64,000 nucleotides of DNA from Nocardia pseudobrasiliensis NBRC 108224 (GTDB taxonomy: Bacteria; Actinomycetota; Actinomycetes; Mycobacteriales; Mycobacteriaceae): NCBI RefSeq assembly GCF_001613105.1, contig NZ_BDBS01000030.1, positions 62,001 to 126,000 on the forward strand, written 5' to 3'. The notes below the pieces were generated by a model. The model was not told where the DNA came from. It made no database searches and worked only from the letters and a program-made list of their open reading frames with translations. The translations under genes and the position numbers were made by a program. Numbering within the stretch: position 1 is the first letter of the stretch; every line of letters starts with the position of its first letter. Below, piece after piece: positions 42,708 to 51,574 of the stretch.

Positions 42708-43741
42708 CCGGCGCTCGCGGTCGCGGTGATCGGGCGGGCCAGCTGCGGGAGCACCGATTCCCCGTAGGCGTCCAGCGTGGCGGTCTTGGCGTCGTGCTGC
42801 AGATACACCGCGAACTGGTGCACGCCCAGCGCCTCGAGCTCGCGCAAACGCTGCACATGTTCCTCGGCCGTGCCCAGGACGCAGAAGCGATCCACGATCG
42901 CGTCGGGGACGAAATCGGCGTGGGTGTTGCCCGCGCGGCCGTGCTGGTTGTAGTCGTACCCGCTACGCCCCGCGATGTAGTCGGTCAGCGCGGCCGGAAC
43001 CTCGCTGTCCCCACCGTATTTCGCGACGATATCGGCGACATGGTTGCCGACCATGCCGCCGAACCACCGGCACTGTTCGCGGGCGTGGACGAGGGATTCC
43101 TTCGACCCGTCGGTGACGTAGGCGGGCGCGGCCACGCAGATCGTCACCTCGTTCGGATCCCGTCCGGCCCGCTCGGCCGCCGCCCGCACCCGCGCCACAG
43201 TCCACGCCGTGATGTCCGGATCGGCCAGCTGCAGGATGAAACCGTCGGCGACCTCACCGGTCAGATCCAGTGCCTTGGGCCCGTATCCGGCCACCCACAC
43301 CTCCAAACGCGAGGAGTGCGCCCACGGGAATCGCACGATGGTGTCGCCGACCCGGGCGCTGCGGCCATTGCCCAATTCCCTTATGACATCGATGGATTCG
43401 CGTAATCGCGCCAGCGTGGCGGGTGGATGGCCGAGTGTGCGCAAGGCCGAATCACCGCGGCCGATACCGCAGATGGTCCGATTGCCGAACATCTCGTTGA
43501 GCGTGGCGAAGGTCGAGGCGGTGACGGTCCAGTCCCGGGTGGACGGGTTGGTCACCATCGGACCCACCACGATCTTGCGGGTGGCGGCGAGGATCTGGCT
43601 GTAGATGACGTAGGGCTCCTGCCACAGCAGATGCGAGTCGAACGTCCAGGCGTGCGAAAAGCCGTACGTCTCGGCTATTCTCGCCAGTTCCACCACGCGC
43701 GACGCGGGCGGTGTGCACTGCAGAACCACACCGATGTCCAT
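42704..43741 (-). CDS. LLM-class (F420-dependent) oxidoreductase, TIGR03842-like
   Basis: 345 aa, luciferase-like TIM barrel: MDIGVVLQCTPPASRVVELA, AETYGFSHAWTFDSHLLWQEPYV, VGPMVTNPSTRDWTVTAS and ICGIGRGDSALRTLG. The closest pattern I recognise is the TIGR03842 family, whose function is unassigned. The ATG with GGAG 8 nt upstream is preferred over a GTG three codons earlier. Standing in an operon that has the second and third enzymes of pyrimidine reduction but no dihydropyrimidine dehydrogenase, it could supply the missing reductive step using F420H2. That is inference. Confidence 0.8.
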   Translation of the reverse strand: MDIGVVLQCTPPASRVVELARIAETYGFSHAWTFDSHLLWQEPYVIYSQILAATRKIVVGPMVTNPSTRDWTVTASTFATLNEMFGNRTICGIGRGDSALRTLGHPPATLARLRESIDVIRELGNGRSARVGDTIVRFPWAHSSRLEVWVAGYGPKALDLTGEVADGFILQLADPDITAWTVARVRAAAERAGRDPNEVTICVAAPAYVTDGSKESLVHAREQCRWFGGMVGNHVADIVAKYGGDSEVPAALTDYIAGRSGYDYNQHGRAGNTHADFVPDAIVDRFCVLGTAEEHVQRLRELEALGVHQFAVYLQHDAKTATLDAYGESVLPQLARPITATASAG

Positions 43742-43765
43742 GGGGCACACTCCGTTTCCGGTCGT

Positions 43766-45187
43766 TCAGATGAGGTTCTGCGACAGTTCGCGGCGCACGA
43801 ACCGGCCGTGGCCGGTGCTGCCGAGATACCGGTCGCCGTCGATGATCACCCGACCGCGCGAGAGCACGGTGTCGACGTGGCCGTCGATCTCGAAACCCTC
43901 GTAGGCCGAATAGTCCATATTCATGTGATGGGTCTTGCCGAGGCCGATGCTGGTGTGCCCGTTCGGATCGTAGATCACCACATCCGCGTCCGCGCCCGGG
44001 CTGATCACACCCTTGCGCGGGTACATGCCAAACATGCGCGCCGGGGTCGTACAGCACACCTCGACCCAGCGTTCCAGCGAGATCCGGCCGTCCTTGACGC
44101 CCTGGAACATCAGATCCATCCGGTGTTCCACGCCGCCGATGCCATTGGGGATCTTGCTGAAATCGCCTACGCCCAGCTCCTTTTGGTCCTTCATACAGAA
44201 CGGGCAATGATCGGTGGCCACCGAGGTGACGTCGCCGGTGCGGATGTAGCGCCACAGCTCGTCCTGATGGCCCTCGGCGCGGGCGCGCAGCGGCGTCGAG
44301 CACACCCATTTAGCGCCCTCGAAACCCGGTGCGCCCAATTGTTCTTCGAGCGACAGGTACAGATACTGTGGGCAGGTCTCGCCGAAGACGTTCTGGCCCT
44401 GCCCGCGCGCGTGCGCGATCTGTTCGAGGGCTTGCTTGGCCGAGACGTGCACCACGTACAGAGGTGCGCCGGTCACCTGCGCGAGCATGATCGCCCGGTG
44501 GGTGGCCTCCTCCTCCATCTGCCACGGCCGGGTGACGCCGTGGTAGTACGGATCGGTGTCGCCACGTTGAATCGACTGCGCGACAAGGACATCGATCGCG
44601 ATCCCGTTCTCCGCATGCATCATCAGCAGCGCGCCGAGGTCGGCGCTGGTCTGCATGGCGCGCAGGATCTTGCCGTCGTCGGAGTAGAACACGCCCGGAT
44701 AGGCCATGAACAGTTTGAAGCTGGTCACGCCCTCGGACACCAATTCGGCCATCCCTTTGAGGGATTCGTCGTTGACGTCGCCGATGATCTGATGGAATCC
44801 GTAGTCGATGGCGCATTGACCGTCGGCTTTGGCATGCCAGGACGCGAGCGCGTCCTGCACGCGCACGCCCGGCGTCTGCACGACGAAATCGACGATGGTG
44901 GTGGTTCCGCCGAATGCGGCTGCGCGCGTGCCGGTTTCGAAGGTATCGGAGGCTTCGGTACCGCCGAAGGGCATCTGCATATGGGTGTGACCGTCGACGC
45001 CGCCGGGGATGACGTACTTGCCGGTGGCATCGATCACCACCTCCGCGGCATCGGCCGGATCGACGCCGAAGACCGATGCCCCCGGCCGCATCACCGCGGC
45101 GATGGTCTCGCCGTCGATCAAAACGTCGAGCGACTGAGACCCGGTGGCGGACACGACGATTCCGCCACGGATAAGGGTTCGACTCAT
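43766..45187 (-). CDS. Dihydropyrimidinase (hydantoinase)
   Basis: 473 aa, amidohydrolase superfamily: H67-T-H69 in GGVDGHTHMQMP, carbamylated-lysine motif with K158 in TSFKLFMAYPG, later metal His in VVHVSAKQAL and Asp in VATDHCPF. It opens dihydrouracil or dihydrothymine (or 5-substituted hydantoins) to the N-carbamoyl-amino acid. The ATG overlaps the stop of the beta-ureidopropionase gene (ATGA). Length is normal for the family. Confidence 0.93.
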   Translation of the reverse strand: MSRTLIRGGIVVSATGSQSLDVLIDGETIAAVMRPGASVFGVDPADAAEVVIDATGKYVIPGGVDGHTHMQMPFGGTEASDTFETGTRAAAFGGTTTIVDFVVQTPGVRVQDALASWHAKADGQCAIDYGFHQIIGDVNDESLKGMAELVSEGVTSFKLFMAYPGVFYSDDGKILRAMQTSADLGALLMMHAENGIAIDVLVAQSIQRGDTDPYYHGVTRPWQMEEEATHRAIMLAQVTGAPLYVVHVSAKQALEQIAHARGQGQNVFGETCPQYLYLSLEEQLGAPGFEGAKWVCSTPLRARAEGHQDELWRYIRTGDVTSVATDHCPFCMKDQKELGVGDFSKIPNGIGGVEHRMDLMFQGVKDGRISLERWVEVCCTTPARMFGMYPRKGVISPGADADVVIYDPNGHTSIGLGKTHHMNMDYSAYEGFEIDGHVDTVLSRGRVIIDGDRYLGSTGHGRFVRRELSQNLI

Positions 45188-46023
45188 GGCTTCACCAGCG
45201 GTCCGTAGGCGTCGGGACGGCGGTCGCGGTAGAAGGCCCAGCGGTCGCGGACGACCTTGATCAGGTCCATGTCCAGATCGCGGACGACGATCTCGGGGGA
45301 GGTGTCGGAGGCGACCTCGCCCACGAATTTGCCCTCGGGGTCGACGAAATAGCTGGTGCCGTAGAAATCGTCGTCGCCGTAATCGCTTTCGACGCCCACG
45401 CGGTTGATCGCCCCGATGTAGTACTCGTTGGCGACCGCGGCGGCGGGCTGTTCCAGCTTCCACAGGTAGGCCGACAGGCCGCGCGAGGTGGCCGAGGGGT
45501 TGAAGACGATCTCCGCACCCGCCAGGCCCAGGGCGCGCCAGCCCTCGGGGAAGTGCCGGTCGTAGCAGATGTAGACCCCGACGCGGCCGACCGCGGTGTC
45601 GAATACCGGCCAGCCCAGATTGCCGGGCCGGAAGTAGAACTTCTCCCAGAACCCGTTGACGTGCGGGATGTGGTGTTTACGGTATTTGCCCAGGTAGCTG
45701 CCGTCCGCGTCGATGACAGCGGCGGTGTTGTAGAGCAGACCGGGCTGCTCCTGCTCGTACACCGGCAGCACCATCACCAGGCCCAGTTCCTTCGCCAGCG
45801 CCGCGAAACGCTCGGTCGTGGGACCGGGCACCGATTCGGCGTAGTCGTAGAACTTCGCGTCCTGTAGCTGACAGAAGTACGGCCCGTAGAACAACTCCTG
45901 GAAACAGATCACCCGAGCACCCGCCGCGGCCGCCTGCCGTGCGTAGTCCTCGTGCGCTTTGATCATGGACTCCTTGTCGCCGGTCCAGTCGGTCTGGACG
46001 AGCGCGGCTCGAACGATTGCCAT
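45184..46023 (-). CDS. Beta-ureidopropionase (nitrilase superfamily)
   Basis: 279 aa. Catalytic triad E43 (CFQELFYGPYF), K116 (GKYRKHHIPH) and C153 (YICYDRHFPE), with the FWEKFYFRPG segment typical of N-carbamoyl-beta-alanine amidohydrolases. It releases beta-alanine, CO2 and ammonia. First gene of the operon. Nine in-frame codons precede the chosen ATG but lack family conservation. A 17-bp palindrome lies about 30 nt upstream. Confidence 0.92.
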   Translation of the reverse strand: MAIVRAALVQTDWTGDKESMIKAHEDYARQAAAAGARVICFQELFYGPYFCQLQDAKFYDYAESVPGPTTERFAALAKELGLVMVLPVYEQEQPGLLYNTAAVIDADGSYLGKYRKHHIPHVNGFWEKFYFRPGNLGWPVFDTAVGRVGVYICYDRHFPEGWRALGLAGAEIVFNPSATSRGLSAYLWKLEQPAAAVANEYYIGAINRVGVESDYGDDDFYGTSYFVDPEGKFVGEVASDTSPEIVVRDLDMDLIKVVRDRWAFYRDRRPDAYGPLVKP

Positions 46024-46334
46024 GCTTTGTGATTGTGCACCCTGAAGCAATTCCGTTGTGTTACAACGGTGAGGAAACAGTTTCGGGACCGTAAAAAGTC
46101 GTCCCGCTGATGGTCCGTGCCCGCGCTCCCCCGCAGAATGACGCTTGTGACCACCGTCCCCTACCTCCAGCCCGCCGCTCCTCCGGCCCCGGCCGGTAGG
46201 GAGAGCTGTCGACGGCCCCTACCGAGGCAAGCGCGGAATCTGCCGAGCAGACCGGCCGGACGAGCCTCGTCCGGGGCGGAGTCCCATTCACGCATCGAAG
46301 CCGTCGCGGCGCGGACGAATGCGGAGATCGGCCG
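46024..46334. promoter_or_regulatory. 311-bp divergent control region, no gene seen
   Basis: Between beta-ureidopropionase and the MocR gene. Besides the operators it holds an inverted repeat CGGTAGGG/CCCTACCG (46194-46201 and 46217-46224) and one copy of a 16-bp direct repeat, GCCTCGTCCGGGGCGG (46264-46279). The other copy lies inside the MocR 5' end (46359-46374). No convincing small gene. Confidence 0.5.
46053..46069. promoter_or_regulatory. Candidate operator upstream of the pyrimidine-type operon
   Basis: CCGTTGTGTTACAACGG, perfect 7-bp arms with a 3-nt centre, 30 nt upstream of the first gene of the operon and in the region shared with the divergent MocR regulator. A second palindrome, GAAACAGTTTC (46074-46084), is immediately adjacent. 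Both may bind the MocR protein. Confidence 0.6.
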
Positions 46335-47774
46335 ATGACGGGCGCGGGATCGGGAGCGGCCTCGTCCGGGGCGGTGTCTGTTTCACGCGGGGATGTCGTC
46401 GCGGTCGGGGAGGTGGTGGCCGAGCTCGGGGATCGGTCCGCGGCGGGGATCGCGGCGGCGGTGGGGCGGGCCATTCGGTCGGGGGCGGTCGAGGTGGGGG
46501 CGCGGCTGCCGACCGTGCGGGATATGGCTCGAGAACTGCGGGTTTCGCCCGCGACGGTGAATCAGGCCTGGCGGGCGTTGGCGGCCACCGGGGCGATTGT
46601 GGCCCGGGGGCGGGCGGGGACGTTCGTGGGCGCGGGAGCGGTCGACGCGCCGCTCGGGCGATATCAGCGGCTGCATCCTCGGGGGGACAACGTTTTTCGG
46701 ATCGACCTGTCCCGAGGGGTGCCGGATCCGGAGCTGCTGCCCGATCTGACCGCGGCCGTACGGGCGCTCGCGCGAGACGGAGCGATCGATCACCTGTCGG
46801 CCACCTATCTCGGCGATGCCATGCTGCCGGAGTTGGAGGCGGTGGTGCGGGGCGAATGGCCCAGTCGCGCCGAGCGATTCACCGTACTGGACGGCGCCTT
46901 GGACGCGGTGGACCGGGTGCTCACCGCACATGTGCGCTTCGGCGATGCGGTGCTGGTCGAAAACCCGTGCTTTCCACCGTTTCTCGATTTGCTGGCCCGG
47001 CTCGGCGCGCGGGCGGTTCCGGTGGACATGGACGAATCCGGCCCACTGCACGGCGAATTGGCCCAGGCGATAGCCGCGAACGATCCGACGGCGCTGCTGC
47101 TGCAACCCCGCGCGCAGAATCCGACCGGAGCCTCACTATCGGCGCGACGGGTGCGCGAGCTGGCCGAAGTCCTCTCGGGCACGGAGCTTCTCATCGTCGA
47201 GGACGACCACGCCGCCGGTATCGCGCACGCGCCGCCGCGTTCGCTCGGGGCTCGACTACCCGATCGCACGGTGCACATCAGGTCGTATTCGAAATCCCAC
47301 GGCGCGGATCTGCGCCTGGCGGTGGTCGCCGGACCCGCCGACATCCTGGATCCGGTAGTCGAACGCCGCATGCTCGGTCCGGGCTGGAGCAGTCGATTGC
47401 TGCAAAGAGTCCTGCTGCACATGCTGACCGACGATGCCGCGCGCACGGCCGTCGCCGATGCCCGCAACGCCTACCGAGAACGGGCCGAGGCGCTACGCAA
47501 AGCCCTTGCCCGACAGGGCATTTCCATCCCACGGCCGGACGGCATCAATATGTGGCTCCCGGTCGCCGACGAGAACGCCGCCATGGTGTCCCTGGCCGCC
47601 GCGGGCATCAAGGCCGCGCCCGGCGGGCCGTTCGAGGTTACCGACCATCCGTCCAGCGACCATCTCCGCGTGACCATCGCGGCCGTACCGCACGGCGAAA
47701 TTGCCTCGGTCGCAGCACATTTGGCATCCGCTGCGACCGCACCCCCCACCTACCGCCGAATCCGGCGCACCTGA
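46335..47774 (+). CDS. MocR-type (PLP-binding GntR) transcriptional regulator
   Basis: 479 aa. N-terminal wHTH (IAAAVGRAIRSGAVEVGARLPTVRDMARELRVSPATVNQAWRAL), then an aminotransferase-like domain with the PLP lysine region HIRSYSKSHGADLRLAVVAG. MocR regulators sense amino acids or amines through PLP. Divergent from the dihydropyrimidinase operon, so beta-alanine or a related amine may be the effector. The stop lies inside a terminator loop. A downstream start is possible because the first 16 residues are low complexity. Confidence 0.9.
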   Translation: MTGAGSGAASSGAVSVSRGDVVAVGEVVAELGDRSAAGIAAAVGRAIRSGAVEVGARLPTVRDMARELRVSPATVNQAWRALAATGAIVARGRAGTFVGAGAVDAPLGRYQRLHPRGDNVFRIDLSRGVPDPELLPDLTAAVRALARDGAIDHLSATYLGDAMLPELEAVVRGEWPSRAERFTVLDGALDAVDRVLTAHVRFGDAVLVENPCFPPFLDLLARLGARAVPVDMDESGPLHGELAQAIAANDPTALLLQPRAQNPTGASLSARRVRELAEVLSGTELLIVEDDHAAGIAHAPPRSLGARLPDRTVHIRSYSKSHGADLRLAVVAGPADILDPVVERRMLGPGWSSRLLQRVLLHMLTDDAARTAVADARNAYRERAEALRKALARQGISIPRPDGINMWLPVADENAAMVSLAAAGIKAAPGGPFEVTDHPSSDHLRVTIAAVPHGEIASVAAHLASAATAPPTYRRIRRT

Positions 47775-47788
47775 GGGATGCGCCGGAT
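47760..47788. terminator. Bidirectional terminator at convergent MocR and secreted-protein genes
   Basis: ATCCGGCGCA and TGCGCCGGAT (perfect 10-bp arms) around a 9-nt loop that contains the MocR TGA stop. It serves both convergent genes, whose ends are 25 nt apart. No T-tract. Confidence 0.65.
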
Positions 47789-47799
47789 CGCGGCCACGA

Positions 47800-48072
47800 T
47801 CAGAACTGAACCGTTTGCGGCGCAACGCCGGTCGGGCACATCATGCCCATGGACGCCGCGCTCATCGGCTCGATCACCCAGGTCACCGGCAACTGCGCGG
47901 TGGGGCACATGGCGGTGCCCGTAATCGTCTGCGGTTGGGCTGTGCTGTTCACACAGACCGAGGCCGCACAGTACACCCCGTCGGGAATGCCCGCGCTCGC
48001 CGATCCCGCCGCCAAGGCCGAACCGGCCACCGCGATACCGACTCCCACCACACCCACAGCAATACGTTTCAT
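47800..48072 (-). CDS. Small secreted protein with four cysteines
   Basis: 90 aa. Signal peptide (MKRIAVGVVGVGIAVAGSALAAGSASA) and a roughly 63-residue mature part with cysteines in GVYCAASVC, GTAMC and MMC, suggesting two disulphides. ATG with GGAG 5 nt upstream. No recognised domain; similar short exported proteins are common in Nocardia. Divergent from the cyclophilin gene. Confidence 0.7.
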   Translation of the reverse strand: MKRIAVGVVGVGIAVAGSALAAGSASAGIPDGVYCAASVCVNSTAQPQTITGTAMCPTAQLPVTWVIEPMSAASMGMMCPTGVAPQTVQF

Positions 48073-48302
48073 CCTTGCTCCGTTCTCGCCTCCGGTCGCA
48101 ACCGGATCATTGGTTATCAACGAGCAACTACTTCGGCACACTGTAGGACGTCGCGACGGCGTTCTCGGCTCGCCATGCCCGAACAGGACACACCGACCGG
48201 ATGCCATCTTTTTCCGGCACTCTCCCGACGCATACAGCGCCCGGCATGGAATGATGCCCGACGACATCCCCCCGTGCGACCGGATCAAGGAGGCTCACCC
48301 CG

Positions 48303-49028
48303 GTGCAGAGCGTTCCCCAGACTTCCGAGCTCGATTCCGCCCAGCCCGCCCGGCGAATTCGTCGGCGCCACACAACTCTCCGTCGTCTCGGCCTGGTGGC
48401 CGCGGGCGTCTCCGTCGCGATCCTGGTCACCGGTCGCGCCTTCGCCGAACCCGTCCCCGCCCACACCCAGGCGCCCGGCTGTATGACCGCGGCCGACGCC
48501 CAGCCGCAGCCGGAGAAGTTCCCGGCCGAGCCCGCCATGTCGATCGATCCGAACGCGGCCTACACCACGAATCTGCAGACCAACTGCGGCACGATCACGC
48601 TGGCCATGGACGCCGCGCACGCCCCGCGCACAGTCAACTCCTTCAAATTCCTCTCCGACCAGCAGTATTTCAACAACACCCGCTGCCACCGGCTGACCAC
48701 CGCGAACATCTTCGTCTTGCAGTGCGGTGACCAGACTGCCACCGGCACCGGCGATCCCGGCTACAAGTTCGACGACGAGAACCTCGTCGGCGCAACCTAT
48801 CCGGCCGGTACCGTCGCCATGGCCAATTCGGGTCCGAACACCAATGGCAGCCAGTTCTTCCTGGTCTACTCCAACTCCCCGCTGCCGCCGCAGTACACGC
48901 CCTTCGCACACATCACCGAGGGCATGAACGTGCTGCAGAACATCGCCGCGGGCGGCACCCGCGACGGCTCCCCCGACGGACCGCCCGCCTCCGACATCGT
49001 CCTGCAGACGGTGACCACGACCAACTGA
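48303..49028 (+). CDS. Exported or membrane-anchored cyclophilin-type peptidyl-prolyl isomerase
   Basis: 241 aa. Basic N-terminus then one hydrophobic segment (LGLVAAGVSVAILVTGRAFA), a Pro-rich linker, and a cyclophilin domain (NCGTITLAMDAAHAPRTVNSFKFL, YFNNTRCHRLTTANIFVLQCGD, AMANSGPNTNGSQFFLVYSN). The active-site Arg is in CHRLT and the substrate segment is NGSQFF. It catalyses prolyl cis-trans isomerisation outside the cytoplasm. GTG start with AAGGAGG upstream. Confidence 0.9.
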   Translation: MQSVPQTSELDSAQPARRIRRRHTTLRRLGLVAAGVSVAILVTGRAFAEPVPAHTQAPGCMTAADAQPQPEKFPAEPAMSIDPNAAYTTNLQTNCGTITLAMDAAHAPRTVNSFKFLSDQQYFNNTRCHRLTTANIFVLQCGDQTATGTGDPGYKFDDENLVGATYPAGTVAMANSGPNTNGSQFFLVYSNSPLPPQYTPFAHITEGMNVLQNIAAGGTRDGSPDGPPASDIVLQTVTTTN

Positions 49029-49037
49029 TCCCGTGTC

Positions 49038-49063
49038 CGGCCGCCGCCGCTGGGCGGCGGCCG
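49038..49063 (+). terminator. Stem-loop after the cyclophilin gene
   Basis: CGGCCGCCGCC and GGCGGCGGCCG, 11-bp perfect arms with a 4-nt loop, 10 nt past the stop. A very GC-rich hairpin without a U-tract. Confidence 0.65.
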
Positions 49064-49134
49064 AACATCATCGCGGCGCCCCCGACCCGCGAGGGCTGTC
49101 GGGCCAGTCCGCAAACGGCTTCTCGGCTCGAAGC

Positions 49135-50658
49135 TCAGCCCAGCCGCAATATGCCCGGCCAGGTCTGGGACCACGCGGTTTTCGGGTCGTCGCAGCGCCA
49201 GATGGTGACGTCGGTGTTCTCCTCCGGAATCCCGAGCCGGGAGTGCGGGCGGGCGATCGGGGTGACCGAGGCGAAACGCGTACGCAGGTCGGCCTCGTCG
49301 CCGCCCACCCACAGGACCGTGGTCGCCGAATCCGGTGGCGTGCCGAAATAGCCGAAACCGCGGTTGGGGCTGTACACCGCCGGTAGACCGTCGGCCTCGC
49401 GGTAGAAGTCCAGGGCGCTTGCCTGCCAGTACGATTCGGTGATCACCACGGCGTCGGCGCGCTGCGCCTCGGGCAGTGCGCGGTAGGCCGCCCCGGTGGC
49501 CGCGGCCAGTTCCGGCCAGCCGAGTTTGGCGTAGGTCCCCATATTCAGCATCGCCGCCCTCTGGTCGGCGGCGGGTTGCAGCTCGTGTTCCGGCTTCAGC
49601 GGCAGGCTGCTCACAGTGAGCGCCGCCGACGCGACCGCCAGCACCGCCGCCACGATCGTGCGCCAGCGCGCGGCGCGTCGCATCCAGAACACCGCGCCGG
49701 CCGCCATCACCACCGGGTAGATCCCCACGACGTAGTACGGCCGTCCGTCGGTGATCAGAAACACCGCGAACAGCACCGGTAGCGCCACACCGAAAAAGCG
49801 ATACGGCCGCAACGCCTCCCAGCGGAACAGCGCGACCATTCCGCACACGACCAGCAACAGACCCAGCACACCGGCGGACACCAGCGCCAGGGGCACGAAG
49901 GTCAACCGGCCGCCGATAGTCTCCTGTTCGGAGGCCACCTGCGCGCTCATACCCAGCTGCGGCCAGTCGTGCCGCGCCTGCCAGAACAGACTGGGCAGCA
50001 TGGTCAATCCCGTCACCGCGGCGCCCCACCACAGTGCCGGACGCCGCAGCAGCTCCCGCGGGCCGCAGATCAGCACACCGATCGCCACCGCCACCCAGAG
50101 GAACGGAATCAGCCACTTCACCTGCATATCGATCGCGGTGACGACACCGGCCCACAAAAGCAGATCGTCGCGACGGGTGCGGACCCAGCGCACCAGCAGC
50201 CAGGTGATCGCCACCCACAGCGCGGTATCGATCGTGTTGGTGGACAACTGCGTTCCCTGAACCAACAGGAAGACCGAGGTGGCGTAGGTGACCGCGGACA
50301 GCGTCTGCGCGCCGCGCGATCCGCCGAACTCCCGGGCGATCTGCGCGCTGAGCACGATCGCCCCCAGGGTCACCAGCACCGATGGAATCCGTTGCGCCAC
50401 CAGCGAACCCGGCGCGATCAGATCCATCAGCCGCGCGATCGCGGGCAGCAGCGGACCCTGATCGGCATAGCTCTCGGCGAGCCTGCGTCCGGCGGCGATG
50501 AAATACAGTTCATCGCCGAAGAATCCGTATCGGCCGATCGAGACGCCCATCGCGATCGCCGCGACGACGACCACCGCCGCCACCCCGGCCCTCGCGAACG
50601 GCGGTAACGCCGCGCTCGTATCCGGCTGGCGCGCATCGGTTTCCAGCACCGTACTCAT
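49135..50658 (-). CDS. GT39/ArnT-type membrane glycosyltransferase
   Basis: 507-aa polytopic protein. Near the N-terminus is the PMT/ArnT-type acidic motif YGFFGDELYFIAAGRRLAESYADQGPLLP, then many spans (FLLVQGTQLSTNTIDTALWV...) and a soluble C-terminal domain. These enzymes use polyprenyl-phosphate sugars as donors. Acceptor unknown. The ATG overlaps the stop of the upstream TetR gene (ATGA), so it is a regulated two-gene unit. Confidence 0.84.
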   Translation of the reverse strand: MSTVLETDARQPDTSAALPPFARAGVAAVVVVAAIAMGVSIGRYGFFGDELYFIAAGRRLAESYADQGPLLPAIARLMDLIAPGSLVAQRIPSVLVTLGAIVLSAQIAREFGGSRGAQTLSAVTYATSVFLLVQGTQLSTNTIDTALWVAITWLLVRWVRTRRDDLLLWAGVVTAIDMQVKWLIPFLWVAVAIGVLICGPRELLRRPALWWGAAVTGLTMLPSLFWQARHDWPQLGMSAQVASEQETIGGRLTFVPLALVSAGVLGLLLVVCGMVALFRWEALRPYRFFGVALPVLFAVFLITDGRPYYVVGIYPVVMAAGAVFWMRRAARWRTIVAAVLAVASAALTVSSLPLKPEHELQPAADQRAAMLNMGTYAKLGWPELAAATGAAYRALPEAQRADAVVITESYWQASALDFYREADGLPAVYSPNRGFGYFGTPPDSATTVLWVGGDEADLRTRFASVTPIARPHSRLGIPEENTDVTIWRCDDPKTAWSQTWPGILRLG

Positions 50659-51287
50659 CGGTTCTTCCCCTTCCCCGTGGCCAGTTCGAAGATCCGGCAC
50701 ACTTCCGCGGTGTATTTGCCCACGTCCCAATCGGGTTCGCGGATGGCACGCCCCGCCGCGCCGTCGATGATGTCGCGCATGACCTTGGCCATCACCACCG
50801 GATCGAAGTCGCCGAATTCGCCGTCGTCCTGACCGGCGCGCAGCATCTCGATCAGCGGCCGGATGATCGGTTCCTCGGCGTTGTCCGAGCCGAATCGCAG
50901 CGACCCATCGGCATCGCGCAGATTGGTCACCACATCCATCAGCGCGCCGAGGTAGGTCCGGTTGTCGTCGATGAATTGCAGATTGGTTGTCAGATAGGTC
51001 ATCACCTTGTCGCGCGCTCCCACGGCCTGACCGATCAGCGGAGCCATGAACTCACCCCCGGAGATGTAGAGCTGGGTGACCAGTTCGGCCATCAGCTCGT
51101 CCTTACCGTCGAAGTGGTAGGAGATCACCCCTTTGGAGATCCCCGCCTGCTTCGCGATGCGTGCCAGCGACGCGTTCGTATACCCGACCTCGGAAATCAC
51201 CTCGACCGCCGCGGCAATGATCTGCCGTCGCCGCGCCTCCTCGATGAACGACCGCCGTCGACCACTCGTCTCATTTTCTGGCCGCAT
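50655..51287 (-). CDS. TetR-family transcriptional regulator
   Basis: 210 aa. HTH NASLARIAKQAGISKGVISYHFDGKDELMAELV, typical of TetR proteins. The preferred start is the ATG 6 nt after a TAAAAT -10; a TTG two codons upstream is the alternative. No ribosome site is visible. It is coupled to the downstream glycosyltransferase gene and may repress it. Confidence 0.9.
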   Translation of the reverse strand: MRPENETSGRRRSFIEEARRRQIIAAAVEVISEVGYTNASLARIAKQAGISKGVISYHFDGKDELMAELVTQLYISGGEFMAPLIGQAVGARDKVMTYLTTNLQFIDDNRTYLGALMDVVTNLRDADGSLRFGSDNAEEPIIRPLIEMLRAGQDDGEFGDFDPVVMAKVMRDIIDGAAGRAIREPDWDVGKYTAEVCRIFELATGKGKNR

Positions 51288-51293
51288 GGCCAA

Positions 51294-51299
51294 ATTTTA
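51294..51299 (-). promoter_or_regulatory. -10 element of the TetR-glycosyltransferase unit, leaderless start
   Basis: TAAAAT on the minus strand, then TTGGCC, then ATG. The spacing places the transcript start on the A of ATG. The start codon also sits in a TGGCC-ATGC-GGCCA inverted repeat, which could be the autoregulatory site. Confidence 0.6.
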
Positions 51300-51348
51300 G
51301 GCCGCCCGGACACCTCTCGCCAGCCAGAGCTTCCCAGGGCAAGCGAAA

Positions 51349-51377
51349 GGGCCGCTCTCCCTATGGGAGCGCGGCCC
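51349..51377 (-). terminator. Stem-loop after the small exported protein gene
   Basis: GGGCCGC and GCGGCCC outer arms with CTCCC/GGGAG inner arms around TAT; one mismatch. It begins 21 nt after the stop of the small minus-strand gene. Confidence 0.6.
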
Positions 51378-51397
51378 TCGTGCCAGGCAGGATCTCG

Positions 51398-51574
51398 TCA
51401 CGACAGGTGGTTCTGGACCAGGAACGTCACGAGATTGACTACCCACATATGCAGCGGCTCGGGCAGAAACGCGTACGGATCCGGCCCCGGCGGGTTGGCA
51501 CCGGCGGTCCCGCCTGCGACGAACAGCAGCGCGATGACCGTCGCCGCGGTGATAAGAATCCTGATCCTGCGCAT
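51398..51574 (-). CDS. Small exported or membrane peptide, 58 aa
   Basis: Signal peptide (MRRIRILITAATVIALLFVAGGTAGA) followed by about 32 residues with a hydrophobic end (MWVVNLVTFLVQNHLS). It would leave a very short exported peptide. ATG preceded by GAGGACAGGGGAG. It ends just before a hairpin. No family recognised. Confidence 0.55.
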   Translation of the reverse strand: MRRIRILITAATVIALLFVAGGTAGANPPGPDPYAFLPEPLHMWVVNLVTFLVQNHLS

